Positions 55,199 through 63,354 of a stretch of DNA of 64,000 nt are shown here, piece by piece; position 1 is the stretch's first letter; each line of letters opens with the position of its first letter. The translations under genes were made by a program, and so were the position numbers. This DNA is from WTGA01 sp965214055 (lineage in GTDB: Bacteria > Pseudomonadota > Gammaproteobacteria > Arenicellales > Poriferihabitantaceae). Location of the stretch: positions 2,914,001 to 2,978,000 of the forward strand of contig OZ243931.1 of assembly GCA_965214055.1 (NCBI GenBank), given 5' to 3'. The notes beneath the pieces were generated by a model. The model searched no databases. It was given only the letters and a program-made list of their open reading frames with translations, and was not told where the DNA came from.

Positions 55199-55915
55199 TC
55201 AATGCGGTTTGTAGAGATCAAAACGGACCAGCTTGCCCCGGATCTCCCCCACTTTCCCGGGGGCAATGGGGTTCGCATGGTGCGGTCTTTTCACCACCAC
55301 CCGTTTTCGGGCATGCTGCATAGCCTGCTCAAACAGGAGTCCGGGGTCCTGTTCGGGACCCACCAGTTCACGAAGAACCTGCATTCCCTTCCGTACAGCG
55401 GTGGATTTCGGATGCGGGGGATACATCGGGTCCAGATACACCACATCGGCCCGGGGTCGAATGCCGGAAATCACACGAATGCTGTCGCCGCAAACCAGCT
55501 CCATGCGATTCACCATCTCCCGGTTGGCCGACTGGCCCAAGGCGTGCTGCAACATGGCAGCAACAATTTTATCCCGTTCCACCGCCGTCACCCGGAATCC
55601 TGAAATGGCCATGCGGGCGGCATCCACCCCCCACCCCGCCGTGGCATCGATCACATGACCCACTCCCGGACCCATGGCCTTTACCAGGGGGTCCTTGCCT
55701 TTCGACCGGCGATATTTTCCAAAATCCACCCTCCAGGGCCTGAACCGGGGATACTCCATCATGTGGAGCATCAGGTCAGCACCCTTGAACTCCAGCAAAA
55801 ACGGCTCCACAGGAACCTGGTCATCCTCCAGAAGCCGGGTATCCAGGGCGGTCGCAAGATCATCCGCCTGCCGTGCATTCAGGGAATCACTTTTGATCGC
55901 AACCAGCGATATCAT
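55199..55915 (-). CDS. rsmJ: 16S rRNA (guanine(1516)-N(2))-methyltransferase
   Basis: A 238-residue rRNA methyltransferase (RsmJ, YhiQ). It has the SAM-binding DATAGWGVDAARMAISG (about residues 91-107), VTAVERDKIVAAML, and the catalytic VYLDPMYPPHPKSTAVRKGMQ. Family length is about 240-250. It is the first gene of the rsmJ-rsmE-orn-ggt run. The 8-bp duplication and inverted repeat of the tnpB insertion begin 50 bp before its ATG, so its promoter may have been separated from it or replaced. Confidence 0.93.
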   Translation of the reverse strand: MISLVAIKSDSLNARQADDLATALDTRLLEDDQVPVEPFLLEFKGADLMLHMMEYPRFRPWRVDFGKYRRSKGKDPLVKAMGPGVGHVIDATAGWGVDAARMAISGFRVTAVERDKIVAAMLQHALGQSANREMVNRMELVCGDSIRVISGIRPRADVVYLDPMYPPHPKSTAVRKGMQVLRELVGPEQDPGLLFEQAMQHARKRVVVKRPHHANPIAPGKVGEIRGKLVRFDLYKPH

Positions 55916-55965
55916 AATGGGCGGCAGGCAAAAGGAGCATTTATTTTTTCGGTGGATTTACTGCT

Positions 55966-55973
55966 AAAATCAT
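55966..55973. repeat. 8-bp direct repeat (left copy of target-site duplication)
   Basis: AAAATCAT, immediately outside the left inverted repeat, identical to 57346-57353. Together they are the footprint of a staggered-cut insertion. Confidence 0.85.
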
Positions 55974-55995
55974 GGGACTTATATACTTAACTTGA
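55974..55995 (+). repeat. left terminal inverted repeat, 22 bp
   Basis: Begins GGGACTTATATACTTAACTT and ends GA. It matches the reverse complement of the right end except at positions 5 (C/A) and 13 (C/T). A CTTATA at 55978-55983 reads TATAAG on the minus strand, a -10-like box pointing at rsmJ. Confidence 0.85.
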
Positions 55996-56000
55996 CCAAA

Positions 56001-57236
56001 TCAATCGGTATATTTTCTTGACGGATCATTGAGGTTGCCAATGCAATCGCCTCTCCCACGTCCAACCACCCGAGTCCCCAGGGCTAAAATATTCAATGCA
56101 GCATTGATGTCCGCATTGTCCCGATGTCCGCATTCGACGCACCTGAACTGGTCTTGCGTCCTGCGGTTGTCTTGGTCGATATGTCCACATGAATGACACC
56201 TTCGACTGGTATTTCGGGGGTCGACCTCAATCAACTCAGATTTGTAGCCGAGTTTCTGTTTGAATCCCGACCAGCCGGTGTCCAGGATTTCCCGGTTCAA
56301 CCCCGACTTCTGTTTGACGTTCCGGCCCGGATTCTCCCTATCCCCCTTCGCAGACTTCGTCATGCCCCGGGTGTTCAGGTTCTCAACCACCACGTACTGG
56401 GACTGATCCGCAATCTTTCTCGATTCGGTGTGATGCCAGTTGCCTCGGATATGCCGGATCCTCCTGGAGGCCTTGGATGCCTTTAATCTTGCTTGCTCAT
56501 ATCTTTTTGAACCCGAAATATAAAGGATATTCCCATCTTTGTCCTTTTGCTTTCTCGGCTTCTGTCGTCTGGCCATCATGCGTTGATACCGCCTTCTCCT
56601 GGCTTCCAGCCGGTCAAGCCGGGGCATTCGCCGGATATCCCCCTCACTGGTCGCAAATTGCCGGACGTTCATGTCCACACCAATGGCCTTGCCATTGTCA
56701 TTCCTTTGAATGCTCTCCATCTGATAACCCACCATGGCATAGAACCGGTTATCTTCCTGTTGGATCACCACGGATATCGGTTCAGCGTCAGCATACGGAT
56801 GGCTTCCGCTCAACACCACCTGTCCAATCTTCTGTAAATGCAGGGAATTCCCGTTCAGCTGGAAGGTTTCTTTCACAAAGGTCACGGAATCGGAATGACT
56901 GGCCCGGGATTGGAACTTCGGAAAGCCCTTTCCGGACTGAAAACACTGCTTCCAGGCATCCGAATAATATTTCAGGGTGTACCGGATCGGCGCACAGGGC
57001 AGTTTCTGCAGCCAGTCGGTTTGTCGTCTTAACTGGACAAACTCCTTTCCCAATGAGAAAAACGAAACCTTCGGGCGGGGCAAGGACTCATCGTTGCGGT
57101 GAGCTTCCATCATTTGCCTGTTCCGGGCAAGGAAATGATTCCACACAAAACGGGTGGCACCCAGGCACTGGTGGAGCATTTCAGCCTTTTGTCTGGTCTT
57201 TGGGTAAAGACGATAGCGGATGCCCCGATACTCCAT
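56001..57236 (-). CDS. tnpB: TnpB RNA-guided nuclease
   Basis: A 411-residue TnpB, the RuvC-like nuclease that uses an RNA from the element's end to cut DNA next to a short motif. The catalytic triad appears intact: Asp188 in GVDMNVRQFAT, Glu285 in VVVENLNTRGM, Asp376 in CGHRDNADINAALN. The zinc finger is C347-x2-C350 ... C366-x2-C369. N-terminal residues MEYRGIRYRLYPK begin the usual helical domain; length is normal. I chose ATG 57236 because the family starts close to RYRLYP. No tnpA is adjacent. Its 3' end runs to the left inverted repeat, so a guide RNA would have to overlap the coding sequence and the repeat. Confidence 0.93.
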   Translation of the reverse strand: MEYRGIRYRLYPKTRQKAEMLHQCLGATRFVWNHFLARNRQMMEAHRNDESLPRPKVSFFSLGKEFVQLRRQTDWLQKLPCAPIRYTLKYYSDAWKQCFQSGKGFPKFQSRASHSDSVTFVKETFQLNGNSLHLQKIGQVVLSGSHPYADAEPISVVIQQEDNRFYAMVGYQMESIQRNDNGKAIGVDMNVRQFATSEGDIRRMPRLDRLEARRRRYQRMMARRQKPRKQKDKDGNILYISGSKRYEQARLKASKASRRIRHIRGNWHHTESRKIADQSQYVVVENLNTRGMTKSAKGDRENPGRNVKQKSGLNREILDTGWSGFKQKLGYKSELIEVDPRNTSRRCHSCGHIDQDNRRTQDQFRCVECGHRDNADINAALNILALGTRVVGRGRGDCIGNLNDPSRKYTD

Positions 57237-57323
57237 GACTTCGATTATACTCGTTATATTCGGTTTGGTGGGCAATAAATACCTGAATGTCAATGCATGA
57301 GTAGAAATGTGATCTTTCGCCTA

Positions 57324-57345
57324 TCAAGTTAAATATATAATTCCC
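57324..57345 (-). repeat. right terminal inverted repeat, 22 bp
   Basis: On the minus strand begins GGGAATTATATATTTAACTT and ends GA. The plus strand contains a perfect TATAAT at 57336-57341, facing fabI. Directly outside is the second AAAATCAT. Confidence 0.85.
57336..57341 (+). promoter_or_regulatory. perfect -10 hexamer in right inverted repeat, facing fabI
   Basis: TATAAT within the right inverted repeat, placing transcription start near 57348, about 43 bases before the fabI ATG. At -35 distance there is only a weak TCTTTC-like match at 57313-57318, so promoter strength is uncertain. If active, the element now drives or contributes to fabI transcription. Confidence 0.4.
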
Positions 57346-57353
57346 AAAATCAT
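57346..57353. repeat. 8-bp direct repeat (right copy of target-site duplication)
   Basis: AAAATCAT, identical to 55966-55973 and abutting the right inverted repeat. It lies 38 bp before the fabI start codon. Confidence 0.85.
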
Positions 57354-57390
57354 CATAACTACGCATGAACCGTAACCAACGAGGTATTGT

Positions 57391-58191
57391 ATGGGTTTTC
57401 TGGCAGGTAAAAAAGCGCTGATCACAGGGGTTGCAAGCAATCGTTCCATCGCATGGGGAGTCGCCCAGGCCATGCATCGTGAAGGCGCCGAGCTGGCCTT
57501 CACCTACCCCAATGACAGGATGAAGAGGCGAGTGGAATCCCTGGCCGCAGAGCTGGGGTCCGAAATTGTCTTGCCTTGCGATGTGGTCAGCGACCAGGAA
57601 ATCGAGGACCTGTTCAAGAGCCTGGGCGCTGCCTGGGATGGGCTCGACATCCTCGTGCATTCCATTGCCTTCGCTCCCAGGGAAGAGCTGGAAGGACTGT
57701 ACCTGGATGCGGTGACCCGGGATGGGTTCAATACGGCCCATGAGATCAGCTCCTACAGTTTTGCCGCCCTGGCCAAGGCGGCACGGCCCCTGATGGAAGG
57801 ACGCCAGGGATCCATGATTACGTTGACCTACATCGGCTCCGTTCGCTCCATGCCCGGGTACAATGTCATGGGACTGGCCAAGGCAAGCCTGGAAGCCAAC
57901 GTCCGCTATCTGGCCCAGTCCCTCGGTGCCGGGGGTATCCGGGTCAATGGCATTTCTGCCGGCCCGATCCGTACCCTGGCGGCTGCCGGGATCAAGAATT
58001 TCAAGAAAATGCTGGGATACTTTGAAAAGGTGGCACCGCTGGGACGGGCCGTGACCATCCAGGAAGTGGGCAATACCGCCGCCTTTCTGTGCTCGGATCT
58101 GGCGTCCGGAATTACCGGGGAAATCACGTATGTGGATGGCGGATTCAACACCGTCGGCATCAGCGAGCGTTGCATCGAAGAGACCGGGTAA
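57391..58191 (+). CDS. fabI: enoyl-[acyl-carrier-protein] reductase (NADH)
   Basis: FabI reduces enoyl-ACP in each round of fatty acid elongation and is usually essential. The 266-residue SDR enzyme has GVASNRSIAWGVAQAM (NAD site), the SIAFAP segment, and YIGSVRSMPGYNVMGLAKASLEANVRYLA, carrying the catalytic Tyr (in PGYN) and Lys (in GLAK) at the FabI spacing. The end GGFNTVGI is also typical. The element with tnpB sits 38 bp upstream. No other fatty acid genes are adjacent; orphan placement is common. Confidence 0.96.
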   Translation: MGFLAGKKALITGVASNRSIAWGVAQAMHREGAELAFTYPNDRMKRRVESLAAELGSEIVLPCDVVSDQEIEDLFKSLGAAWDGLDILVHSIAFAPREELEGLYLDAVTRDGFNTAHEISSYSFAALAKAARPLMEGRQGSMITLTYIGSVRSMPGYNVMGLAKASLEANVRYLAQSLGAGGIRVNGISAGPIRTLAAAGIKNFKKMLGYFEKVAPLGRAVTIQEVGNTAAFLCSDLASGITGEITYVDGGFNTVGISERCIEETG

Positions 58192-58283
58192 ATGCCGACC
58201 TGTCCCGGGGCCAGCCCGGTATTTCCGGTTGTGCGTCCGAGCACACACGGCACCACCCGGGCTGATCGGGTCTCCCGGGAGAT

Positions 58284-58309
58284 GAATGGGAATGGGAATG
58301 GGAATGGGA
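58284..58309. repeat. short 6-bp tandem repeat (GGAATG units)
   Basis: A run GAATGGGAATGGGAATGGGAAT of four GGAATG-like units in the gap between fabI and the SRAP gene. Non-coding and of no clear function; it creates a chance Gly-Met frame. Confidence 0.7.
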
Positions 58310-58426
58310 TCCATGCCATGGAAATGGAAGCATCCGGACCCCCAACCTGTTTCGGCGATGCGTTCCCGTATACTGCGGAGCTCCCCGGTGTGCCTGGGGC
58401 CACAGCCGGGACCCTTCCATAGGATC

Positions 58427-59131
58427 ATGTGCGTACGCTTCGCGAATCAGCTGGAAAACCCGGGGGCCTGGGGCGATATCCTCGAAGACTGGCCACAAGA
58501 GGTGTCTTTGGGATACAACATCGCTCCAACCCGGACGGTCCCCGTATTTGTCCACCACCGGCAAAACGGGGGCACCCGGGGACTGGGGATGCGCTGGGGT
58601 CTGGTTCCTTTCTGGTCAAAAGTGCCTGCACCCCGGTTTGCCACCTTTAACGCCCGGTCCGAATCCGTTGCCGGGAAACCAGCCTTCCGCCAGGCCTGGA
58701 AACAGTCCCAGACCTGCCTGATCCCTGCACTGGGGTACTATGAATGGACCGGAGAAAAGGGAAACCGTCAGCCCTGGTTCATCCGCACCCGAAACCGTGA
58801 CCCGCTGGTCATGGCCGGTCTGTGGGATTACTGGCGGCAGGGAGATCGGGAACTTCACTCCTGCACCATTCTCACCCGGTCCTGCGAAGGCGTGCTCCGG
58901 GACATTCATCCACGAATCCCGGTTATGCTGGAATTGAACCAGGCGCAGGCGTGGCTGCAGGACGGCAGCCACCATTTCAACCGGATTGCCAGGCAGCAAC
59001 ATCCCGAACAGCTGGAATTTTACCCGGTGAGCAAAACCGTGAACCGGACAGTGAATGAGGGGCAACACCTGGTTAAGAGGCAGGAGCACTGCCAGACATG
59101 CCTTGAGCCGGACGGGAACCACACCCTGTGA
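58427..59131 (+). CDS. SOS response-associated peptidase (SRAP, YedK-like)
   Basis: A 234-residue SRAP protein that crosslinks to abasic sites in single-stranded DNA to shield them. Cys2 directly follows the start Met (MCVRFANQ), as required for the thiazolidine linkage. Other active-site residues appear in ATFNARSES (Asn), GYYEW (Glu) and RDIHPRIPVML (His). ATG 58427 was chosen for Cys2, with AGGA four bases upstream; the ORF reads further back but only through repeats. Its TGA overlaps the GTG start of the GMC dehydrogenase (GTGA). Confidence 0.93.
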   Translation: MCVRFANQLENPGAWGDILEDWPQEVSLGYNIAPTRTVPVFVHHRQNGGTRGLGMRWGLVPFWSKVPAPRFATFNARSESVAGKPAFRQAWKQSQTCLIPALGYYEWTGEKGNRQPWFIRTRNRDPLVMAGLWDYWRQGDRELHSCTILTRSCEGVLRDIHPRIPVMLELNQAQAWLQDGSHHFNRIARQQHPEQLEFYPVSKTVNRTVNEGQHLVKRQEHCQTCLEPDGNHTL

Positions 59132-60774
59132 ACAACCACCAGGAATTCGACTACATCATCATCGGTGCCGGCTCTTCCGGCTGTGTGCTGGCAAATGAAC
59201 TCAGCCAGGACCGCAACAACCGGGTGTTGCTGCTGGAAGCCGGTCCCCTGGACAACAAGCTGCTGATCCACATGCCGGCAGGGGTCTACAGCGTTTTCAA
59301 GGACCCCAGCATCAACTGGAACTACAACAGCGAAATCGAACCCGGCATGGCGAATCGCACCATCACCCTGCCCCGGGGCAAGGTGCTTGGCGGGTCCTCG
59401 TCCATCAATGCCATGGTATACATGCGCGGCCATCCCCGGGACTACGACTACTGGGCAAAAAACCATCACCTGCCAAAGTGGACCTATGACCAGTGCCTGC
59501 CCTATTTCAAGCAATGCGAATCGTCCGACCGGGGTGCCAGCAACTGGCGGGGCGCAGACGGCCGATTGGGGGTCACCCGGGGGAAACTCTCGAACCCGCT
59601 TTTTGATGCCTTCCTTGAGGCAGGCAGACAATCCGGTCAGGGCACCACCGATGATCCCAACGGCTACAATCCCGAAGGCCTTGCCCGGCTCGACAGTACC
59701 ATTCAAAACGGCAGACGTTCCAGTGCCGCCGTCGCACACTTGAGACCCGCCCTGCCGAGGGCCAACCTGACCCTGTACACCACCGCGCTGGTTCATCGGA
59801 TTGTCATTGAAAACAATCGCGCTACTGGCGTTGACTTCCGGTACAAAAAAAACAGGATTCATGCCGTGGCAGCCCGGGAAGTCATTCTTTGTGCAGGAGC
59901 CGTGAATTCCCCCCAGATTCTCATGCTGTCCGGAATTGGACCAGCGGAACACCTCAAACAGTGGGGGATCGAACCGAAACATCCCCTTCCCGGGGTCGGC
60001 CAGAATCTCCAGGATCACCTGTGCATTTCCGTCGCCTACGAATCCACCCGGCCCATCACCTTTCACCATGCCGACAACCCGTTGTACAAGCTGCTGGTGG
60101 GAAGCCAGTGGCTATTGACTCGAAAGGGACTGGTAGCGTCCAATATCTGGGAAACCGGGGGACTGATCCGGGGATATGGGGAGGTGGAATACCCGAACCT
60201 GCAATATCATTTTGCCCCCGTTCATACCACCTATGAGGGCACCCGAATCAAGCTGTACCAGGGATTCACCACCCAGGTTGACCAGCTCCGACCCCGGAGC
60301 AAAGGTGAAATCAGGCTGCTGTCCGCAGACCCGTCCCATCGTCCCGCTGCCCATTTCAATTACCTTTCCGACCCCTTCGACCTCGGGGAGTTGACCGAAG
60401 CCGTCAAGCGGGCCCGGGAACTGATCGCCCAGCCGGCCTTCGATGAGTTCAGGGGAAAGGAACTGACCCCGGGAGCACATGTCCAATCGGACCGGGAGAT
60501 CGAAGAGTTTGTCCGCTCCACCGCTTCCACGGACTACCATCCAAGCGGAACCTGTCGCATGGGTACGGACCCGATGGCAGTGGTGGATGAGGAAATGAAA
60601 GTGCACGGCATGGATGGCCTCCGTGTGATCGACGGATCGGTGATGCCGGATATTGTGAGCGGGAACCTGAATGCCCCCATCCAGATGATTGGCCTGCGCG
60701 GCGCGGACTTCATACTGGGCCGAAACCCGCTTCCTCCCTTTCAGGCGTATTTCGCATTCGACACCCCGGCCTGA
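59128..60774 (+). CDS. GMC-family FAD oxidoreductase, choline dehydrogenase-like
   Basis: A 548-residue flavoprotein of the glucose-methanol-choline family. It has the FAD motif YIIIGAGSSGCVLANELS near the N-terminus, LPRGKVLGGSSSINAMVYMRGH (GMC signature 1), GAVNSPQILMLSGIGP (signature 2) and the late DYHPSGTCRMG (catalytic His region) with NAPIQMIGLRGADFILG. It resembles BetA, which oxidises choline to betaine aldehyde, and a BCCT-type osmolyte transporter gene begins 2.8 kb further on; other alcohols are possible. Starts with GTG overlapping the SRAP stop. Translation is probably coupled. Confidence 0.88.
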   Translation: MNNHQEFDYIIIGAGSSGCVLANELSQDRNNRVLLLEAGPLDNKLLIHMPAGVYSVFKDPSINWNYNSEIEPGMANRTITLPRGKVLGGSSSINAMVYMRGHPRDYDYWAKNHHLPKWTYDQCLPYFKQCESSDRGASNWRGADGRLGVTRGKLSNPLFDAFLEAGRQSGQGTTDDPNGYNPEGLARLDSTIQNGRRSSAAVAHLRPALPRANLTLYTTALVHRIVIENNRATGVDFRYKKNRIHAVAAREVILCAGAVNSPQILMLSGIGPAEHLKQWGIEPKHPLPGVGQNLQDHLCISVAYESTRPITFHHADNPLYKLLVGSQWLLTRKGLVASNIWETGGLIRGYGEVEYPNLQYHFAPVHTTYEGTRIKLYQGFTTQVDQLRPRSKGEIRLLSADPSHRPAAHFNYLSDPFDLGELTEAVKRARELIAQPAFDEFRGKELTPGAHVQSDREIEEFVRSTASTDYHPSGTCRMGTDPMAVVDEEMKVHGMDGLRVIDGSVMPDIVSGNLNAPIQMIGLRGADFILGRNPLPPFQAYFAFDTPA

Positions 60775-60943
60775 GCCGACTGCCCCGCACGTCAACCGCC
60801 CCGGACCGAATCCCGGGAATCCCGTTGGCAGGCATCCTCCCGTTCCGGGAAAGAGCCTTGATCAGCCAGGCACAACCGGAACCCGATGCCTCCGGTGACC
60901 GCATGACCAACTCCTGCCAGAACCCGGGCATTTTTTCCGGGAC

Positions 60944-62416
60944 CTATTCCAGTTCAGACAGGTACAGTGCAATCGCTTCAATTTCGTCGTCACTGACATT
61001 TTGTATCACTGGGTTCATCAGGCTGGTTAGCCCATTGTTCCGCGCCCCACTCTTAATATCGGTAATCTGCCGAACCAGATAGCCTTTCCCCAGGGACGCC
61101 AGAATCGGATACTGGCTGCCGATGGGGGACCGTCCTTCCACCCCGTGACAGGCCACGCACCCCTTGCTGGAATACAGCAATTCCCCCTCAATCGACGTCA
61201 CAGACGCGATGTTCGATGCGGCATCGGAACCCTCATCCTGACTGTCCTCGTCATCCTCGTATTCATCCTCGTATTCATCCTCGTATTCATCCTCATATTC
61301 ATCTTCATCTTCCTCTTCGTATTCGCTTTCATCCGGTTCCGATGAAGAGGGATCCGGGCCGGTGCCGTAGGTTTCGGTCAAGTAGCGAATGACGGTATTC
61401 AGGTCACTGTCACTGGCCGACAATCCATTGCCCACCATTCGCTGCACCAGTGCAATCGCCTCTTCCTGATTGGCCGGGGGGGCATTGTCAACCTGGGTGT
61501 AGGCATGGCACAGGGAGCAGGTCTGTTCGAAAAGATCCTTTGCCCGGGCGGTCTCGTACTCGTCATCCATCCCCTCATCCTCCACCATTGCCGACGCGGA
61601 GACCATTGCCTGCTGTGAGTCGATGGCTTCCATCGCCGATTCCCTGCGCTGGCGCAGGGATTCCTGGAGGGTGGGAGAAACGGCAATCAGGTACGCAGTC
61701 ACATGCCATTGGTCCTCTTCGCTGATGGGTGCCAGGACAGTGGAACGGTTGGCCATGCGCGCCACCGTCTGTTTCCAGCTTTGGGGGGTTCGGGGCCGAA
61801 CCAGCACGGTTCGCAAATCGTGGCATTGTACGCATTTCGTCTGCAGCAGTTTCCTTCCGGCATCCAGCCCCTGCCGGGTCGCCAGCTGCTCCAGCAGCAA
61901 TTCATCTTCAAGACCGATCCCGGGAAGCAGTTCCTCAACCCGCTGTATCATTTCCCGGGTCCGGTCTTCTTCCCCCAGGGCCTGGTTCTGCAGATAAGCT
62001 TCACGCAGGGAAAATGGCAGGGTCAGCGCAATCAGCAGGAAGGTGCACAGGAACAGGGAAACCCCCAGCGCGGGGACCAGTTTCGCTTCCATGTGCTTGA
62101 AAAACCGGACAATGCTGATCTTGGTAATGAGAATCACGCCGATCAGAATCCCCAAAGACAAATGGACCACGGTGCGGGCGGGCAATTCGATCTGGTAGGC
62201 CCACAATCGCGGAACCATCTGGTACATCAGGTAGAGGTAAATGATGACGTAGACAAGTCCGAGAATCCGGTGCAGCCGGATCAGGGAGGCCGGGGCTTCG
62301 CTTTTCAGTTTTTCGTGGTCAAACGGAAATTTCCAGATATAGAACATTAAAAACGTCAATGCGGCGGAAATGGCCACAAAAACCAGCCCAACGAAGGTAT
62401 TTCCCAAAGATGTCAT
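60944..62416 (-). CDS. membrane-anchored tri-haem cytochrome c
   Basis: A 490-residue protein with four N-terminal membrane helices (about residues 5-26, 44-66, 82-101 and 115-136), then a periplasmic part with three c-haem motifs: CVQCH (about 195-199), CSLCH (about 301-305) and CVACH (about 429-433). Between haems two and three is a very acidic stretch, including DEYE repeated four times and flanked by further Asp/Glu residues (about 368-401). It probably carries electrons at the membrane. The exact partner is unknown; a DyP peroxidase gene lies just upstream on the same strand. Confidence 0.87.
   Translation of the reverse strand: MTSLGNTFVGLVFVAISAALTFLMFYIWKFPFDHEKLKSEAPASLIRLHRILGLVYVIIYLYLMYQMVPRLWAYQIELPARTVVHLSLGILIGVILITKISIVRFFKHMEAKLVPALGVSLFLCTFLLIALTLPFSLREAYLQNQALGEEDRTREMIQRVEELLPGIGLEDELLLEQLATRQGLDAGRKLLQTKCVQCHDLRTVLVRPRTPQSWKQTVARMANRSTVLAPISEEDQWHVTAYLIAVSPTLQESLRQRRESAMEAIDSQQAMVSASAMVEDEGMDDEYETARAKDLFEQTCSLCHAYTQVDNAPPANQEEAIALVQRMVGNGLSASDSDLNTVIRYLTETYGTGPDPSSSEPDESEYEEEDEDEYEDEYEDEYEDEYEDDEDSQDEGSDAASNIASVTSIEGELLYSSKGCVACHGVEGRSPIGSQYPILASLGKGYLVRQITDIKSGARNNGLTSLMNPVIQNVSDDEIEAIALYLSELE
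61254..61301. repeat. 12-bp tandem repeat inside the cytochrome gene
   Basis: Four units of TCCTCGTATTCA (the fourth has one change), encoding Asp-Glu-Tyr-Glu on the coding strand. A variable-number repeat that would alter the length of the acidic linker without a frameshift. Confidence 0.9.
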
Positions 62417-62475
62417 GCGTTACCCACTAGAGTATGGCTCCCGGTACGGTACCTGAAAAACCGGAACACCGCAGA

Positions 62476-63354
62476 TCAGCCCGGATTGAGCCGGGAAAGA
62501 TCAAGCCTCCCGGTACTGTTTACCGGCGGGCACCAGTAATACCCGCCGGTAATCGGTCTTGAAAACCGGAACAGCCCGTCCACAATACCATCATCCCGAC
62601 CGGTCATCCGGTGCATCTGCACTTCGAAGGCATCAAAATTCCGACCAAAGCCGACAAACATCAATCCGCTCCCGCTGGCGTTTGACCAGGGCAGGGAGCG
62701 CCGGAGCAGAAAGGCTTCCGGGTCAAAACTTTCCTGAGCCGTCCGCTTGACATGGGCCGATTCGGGGGCATCAAATTCCTCATTGGTTTCTCGGTATCTA
62801 CCGATGGCGCGATCCTGCTCTTCCCGACTCAGGCTGTTGAACGCATCAAAATCATGCGCCCATTGCTGGACGGCGACATACGAGGAACCGTCCAGTCCCG
62901 GCCCGGCGTCGGTGACAAAGGCTGTTTCCATCGCTTCCTGTCCGACCGGGTTCTCGGTTCCATCCTCGTACCCTGTCAAATCCCTGCCAGTGTCATATTT
63001 GAATCCATCCAGCTGGCGGACGAGTGTGCCCTCCCCGCCAAGAATCTGCTTCACCTCCATGGCCCGGTGGACATTGTCTCCAATCCCGTTGCCCCGAATA
63101 CAGACCCACAGGTCCGCCTGGGTAGAGGGGACCGGGGGGCCGTGATCGAAATTCGGGAAAGAACACAGATTCGGGATGGCCCGTTTCAGCGGCTCGAACA
63201 GGGATGCGCCCAGTCCAAGGACCAGGTCACTCCCGACCCCAAGGTCGTGGAGCCCCCCGCACACGAACGACAGGTTGCCCGGCCGGGCAAAATCAAACTC
63301 CAAGTATCGCGCATGATCGGGGACAGCCGCCAATATTCCGGGTTGGAAGTTCAC
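62476..63354 (-). CDS. DyP-type haem peroxidase
   Basis: A 292-residue dye-decolorising peroxidase. It has the G-x-x-D-G motif as GYEDGTENP (about residues 145-153, with the distal Asp), and the proximal haem ligand region SAHVKRTAQESFDPEAFLLRRSLPW with the His of SAHV and the distal Arg of LLRRS. Length matches class B DyPs, some of which are loaded into encapsulin shells, but no encapsulin gene is visible and no cargo tail is evident at the C-terminus. It has no signal peptide. It follows no partner gene apart from the cytochrome 59 bp downstream. Confidence 0.9.
   Translation of the reverse strand: MNFQPGILAAVPDHARYLEFDFARPGNLSFVCGGLHDLGVGSDLVLGLGASLFEPLKRAIPNLCSFPNFDHGPPVPSTQADLWVCIRGNGIGDNVHRAMEVKQILGGEGTLVRQLDGFKYDTGRDLTGYEDGTENPVGQEAMETAFVTDAGPGLDGSSYVAVQQWAHDFDAFNSLSREEQDRAIGRYRETNEEFDAPESAHVKRTAQESFDPEAFLLRRSLPWSNASGSGLMFVGFGRNFDAFEVQMHRMTGRDDGIVDGLFRFSRPITGGYYWCPPVNSTGRLDLSRLNPG

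Larger units (their letters stand above)
55974..57345. mobile_element. TIR-bounded tnpB element, 1372 bp, no transposase
   Basis: Bounded by 22-bp imperfect inverted repeats (20 of 22 identical, beginning GGGA) at 55974-55995 and 57324-57345, and flanked by a perfect 8-bp direct repeat AAAATCAT. The only gene is tnpB, whose stop codon ends five bases inside the left repeat. IS200/IS605 and IS607 elements, the known hosts of tnpB, have neither such repeats nor target duplication; the ends instead match a DDE-type transposon. It is therefore either a non-autonomous relative of such an element carrying tnpB, or a composite whose parent transposase lies elsewhere. It is inserted between rsmJ and fabI. 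Confidence 0.8.

Noticed and set aside
55974..57345. A standard IS200/IS605 element with tnpB only
   Set aside because: The ends show long inverted repeats and a perfect 8-bp duplication, unlike HUH-type elements. Kept as an alternative until relatives are compared.
61254..61301. Possible CRISPR-like repeat
   Set aside because: Units are 12 bp, adjacent without spacers and encode DEYE in an open gene; this is a coding tandem repeat.
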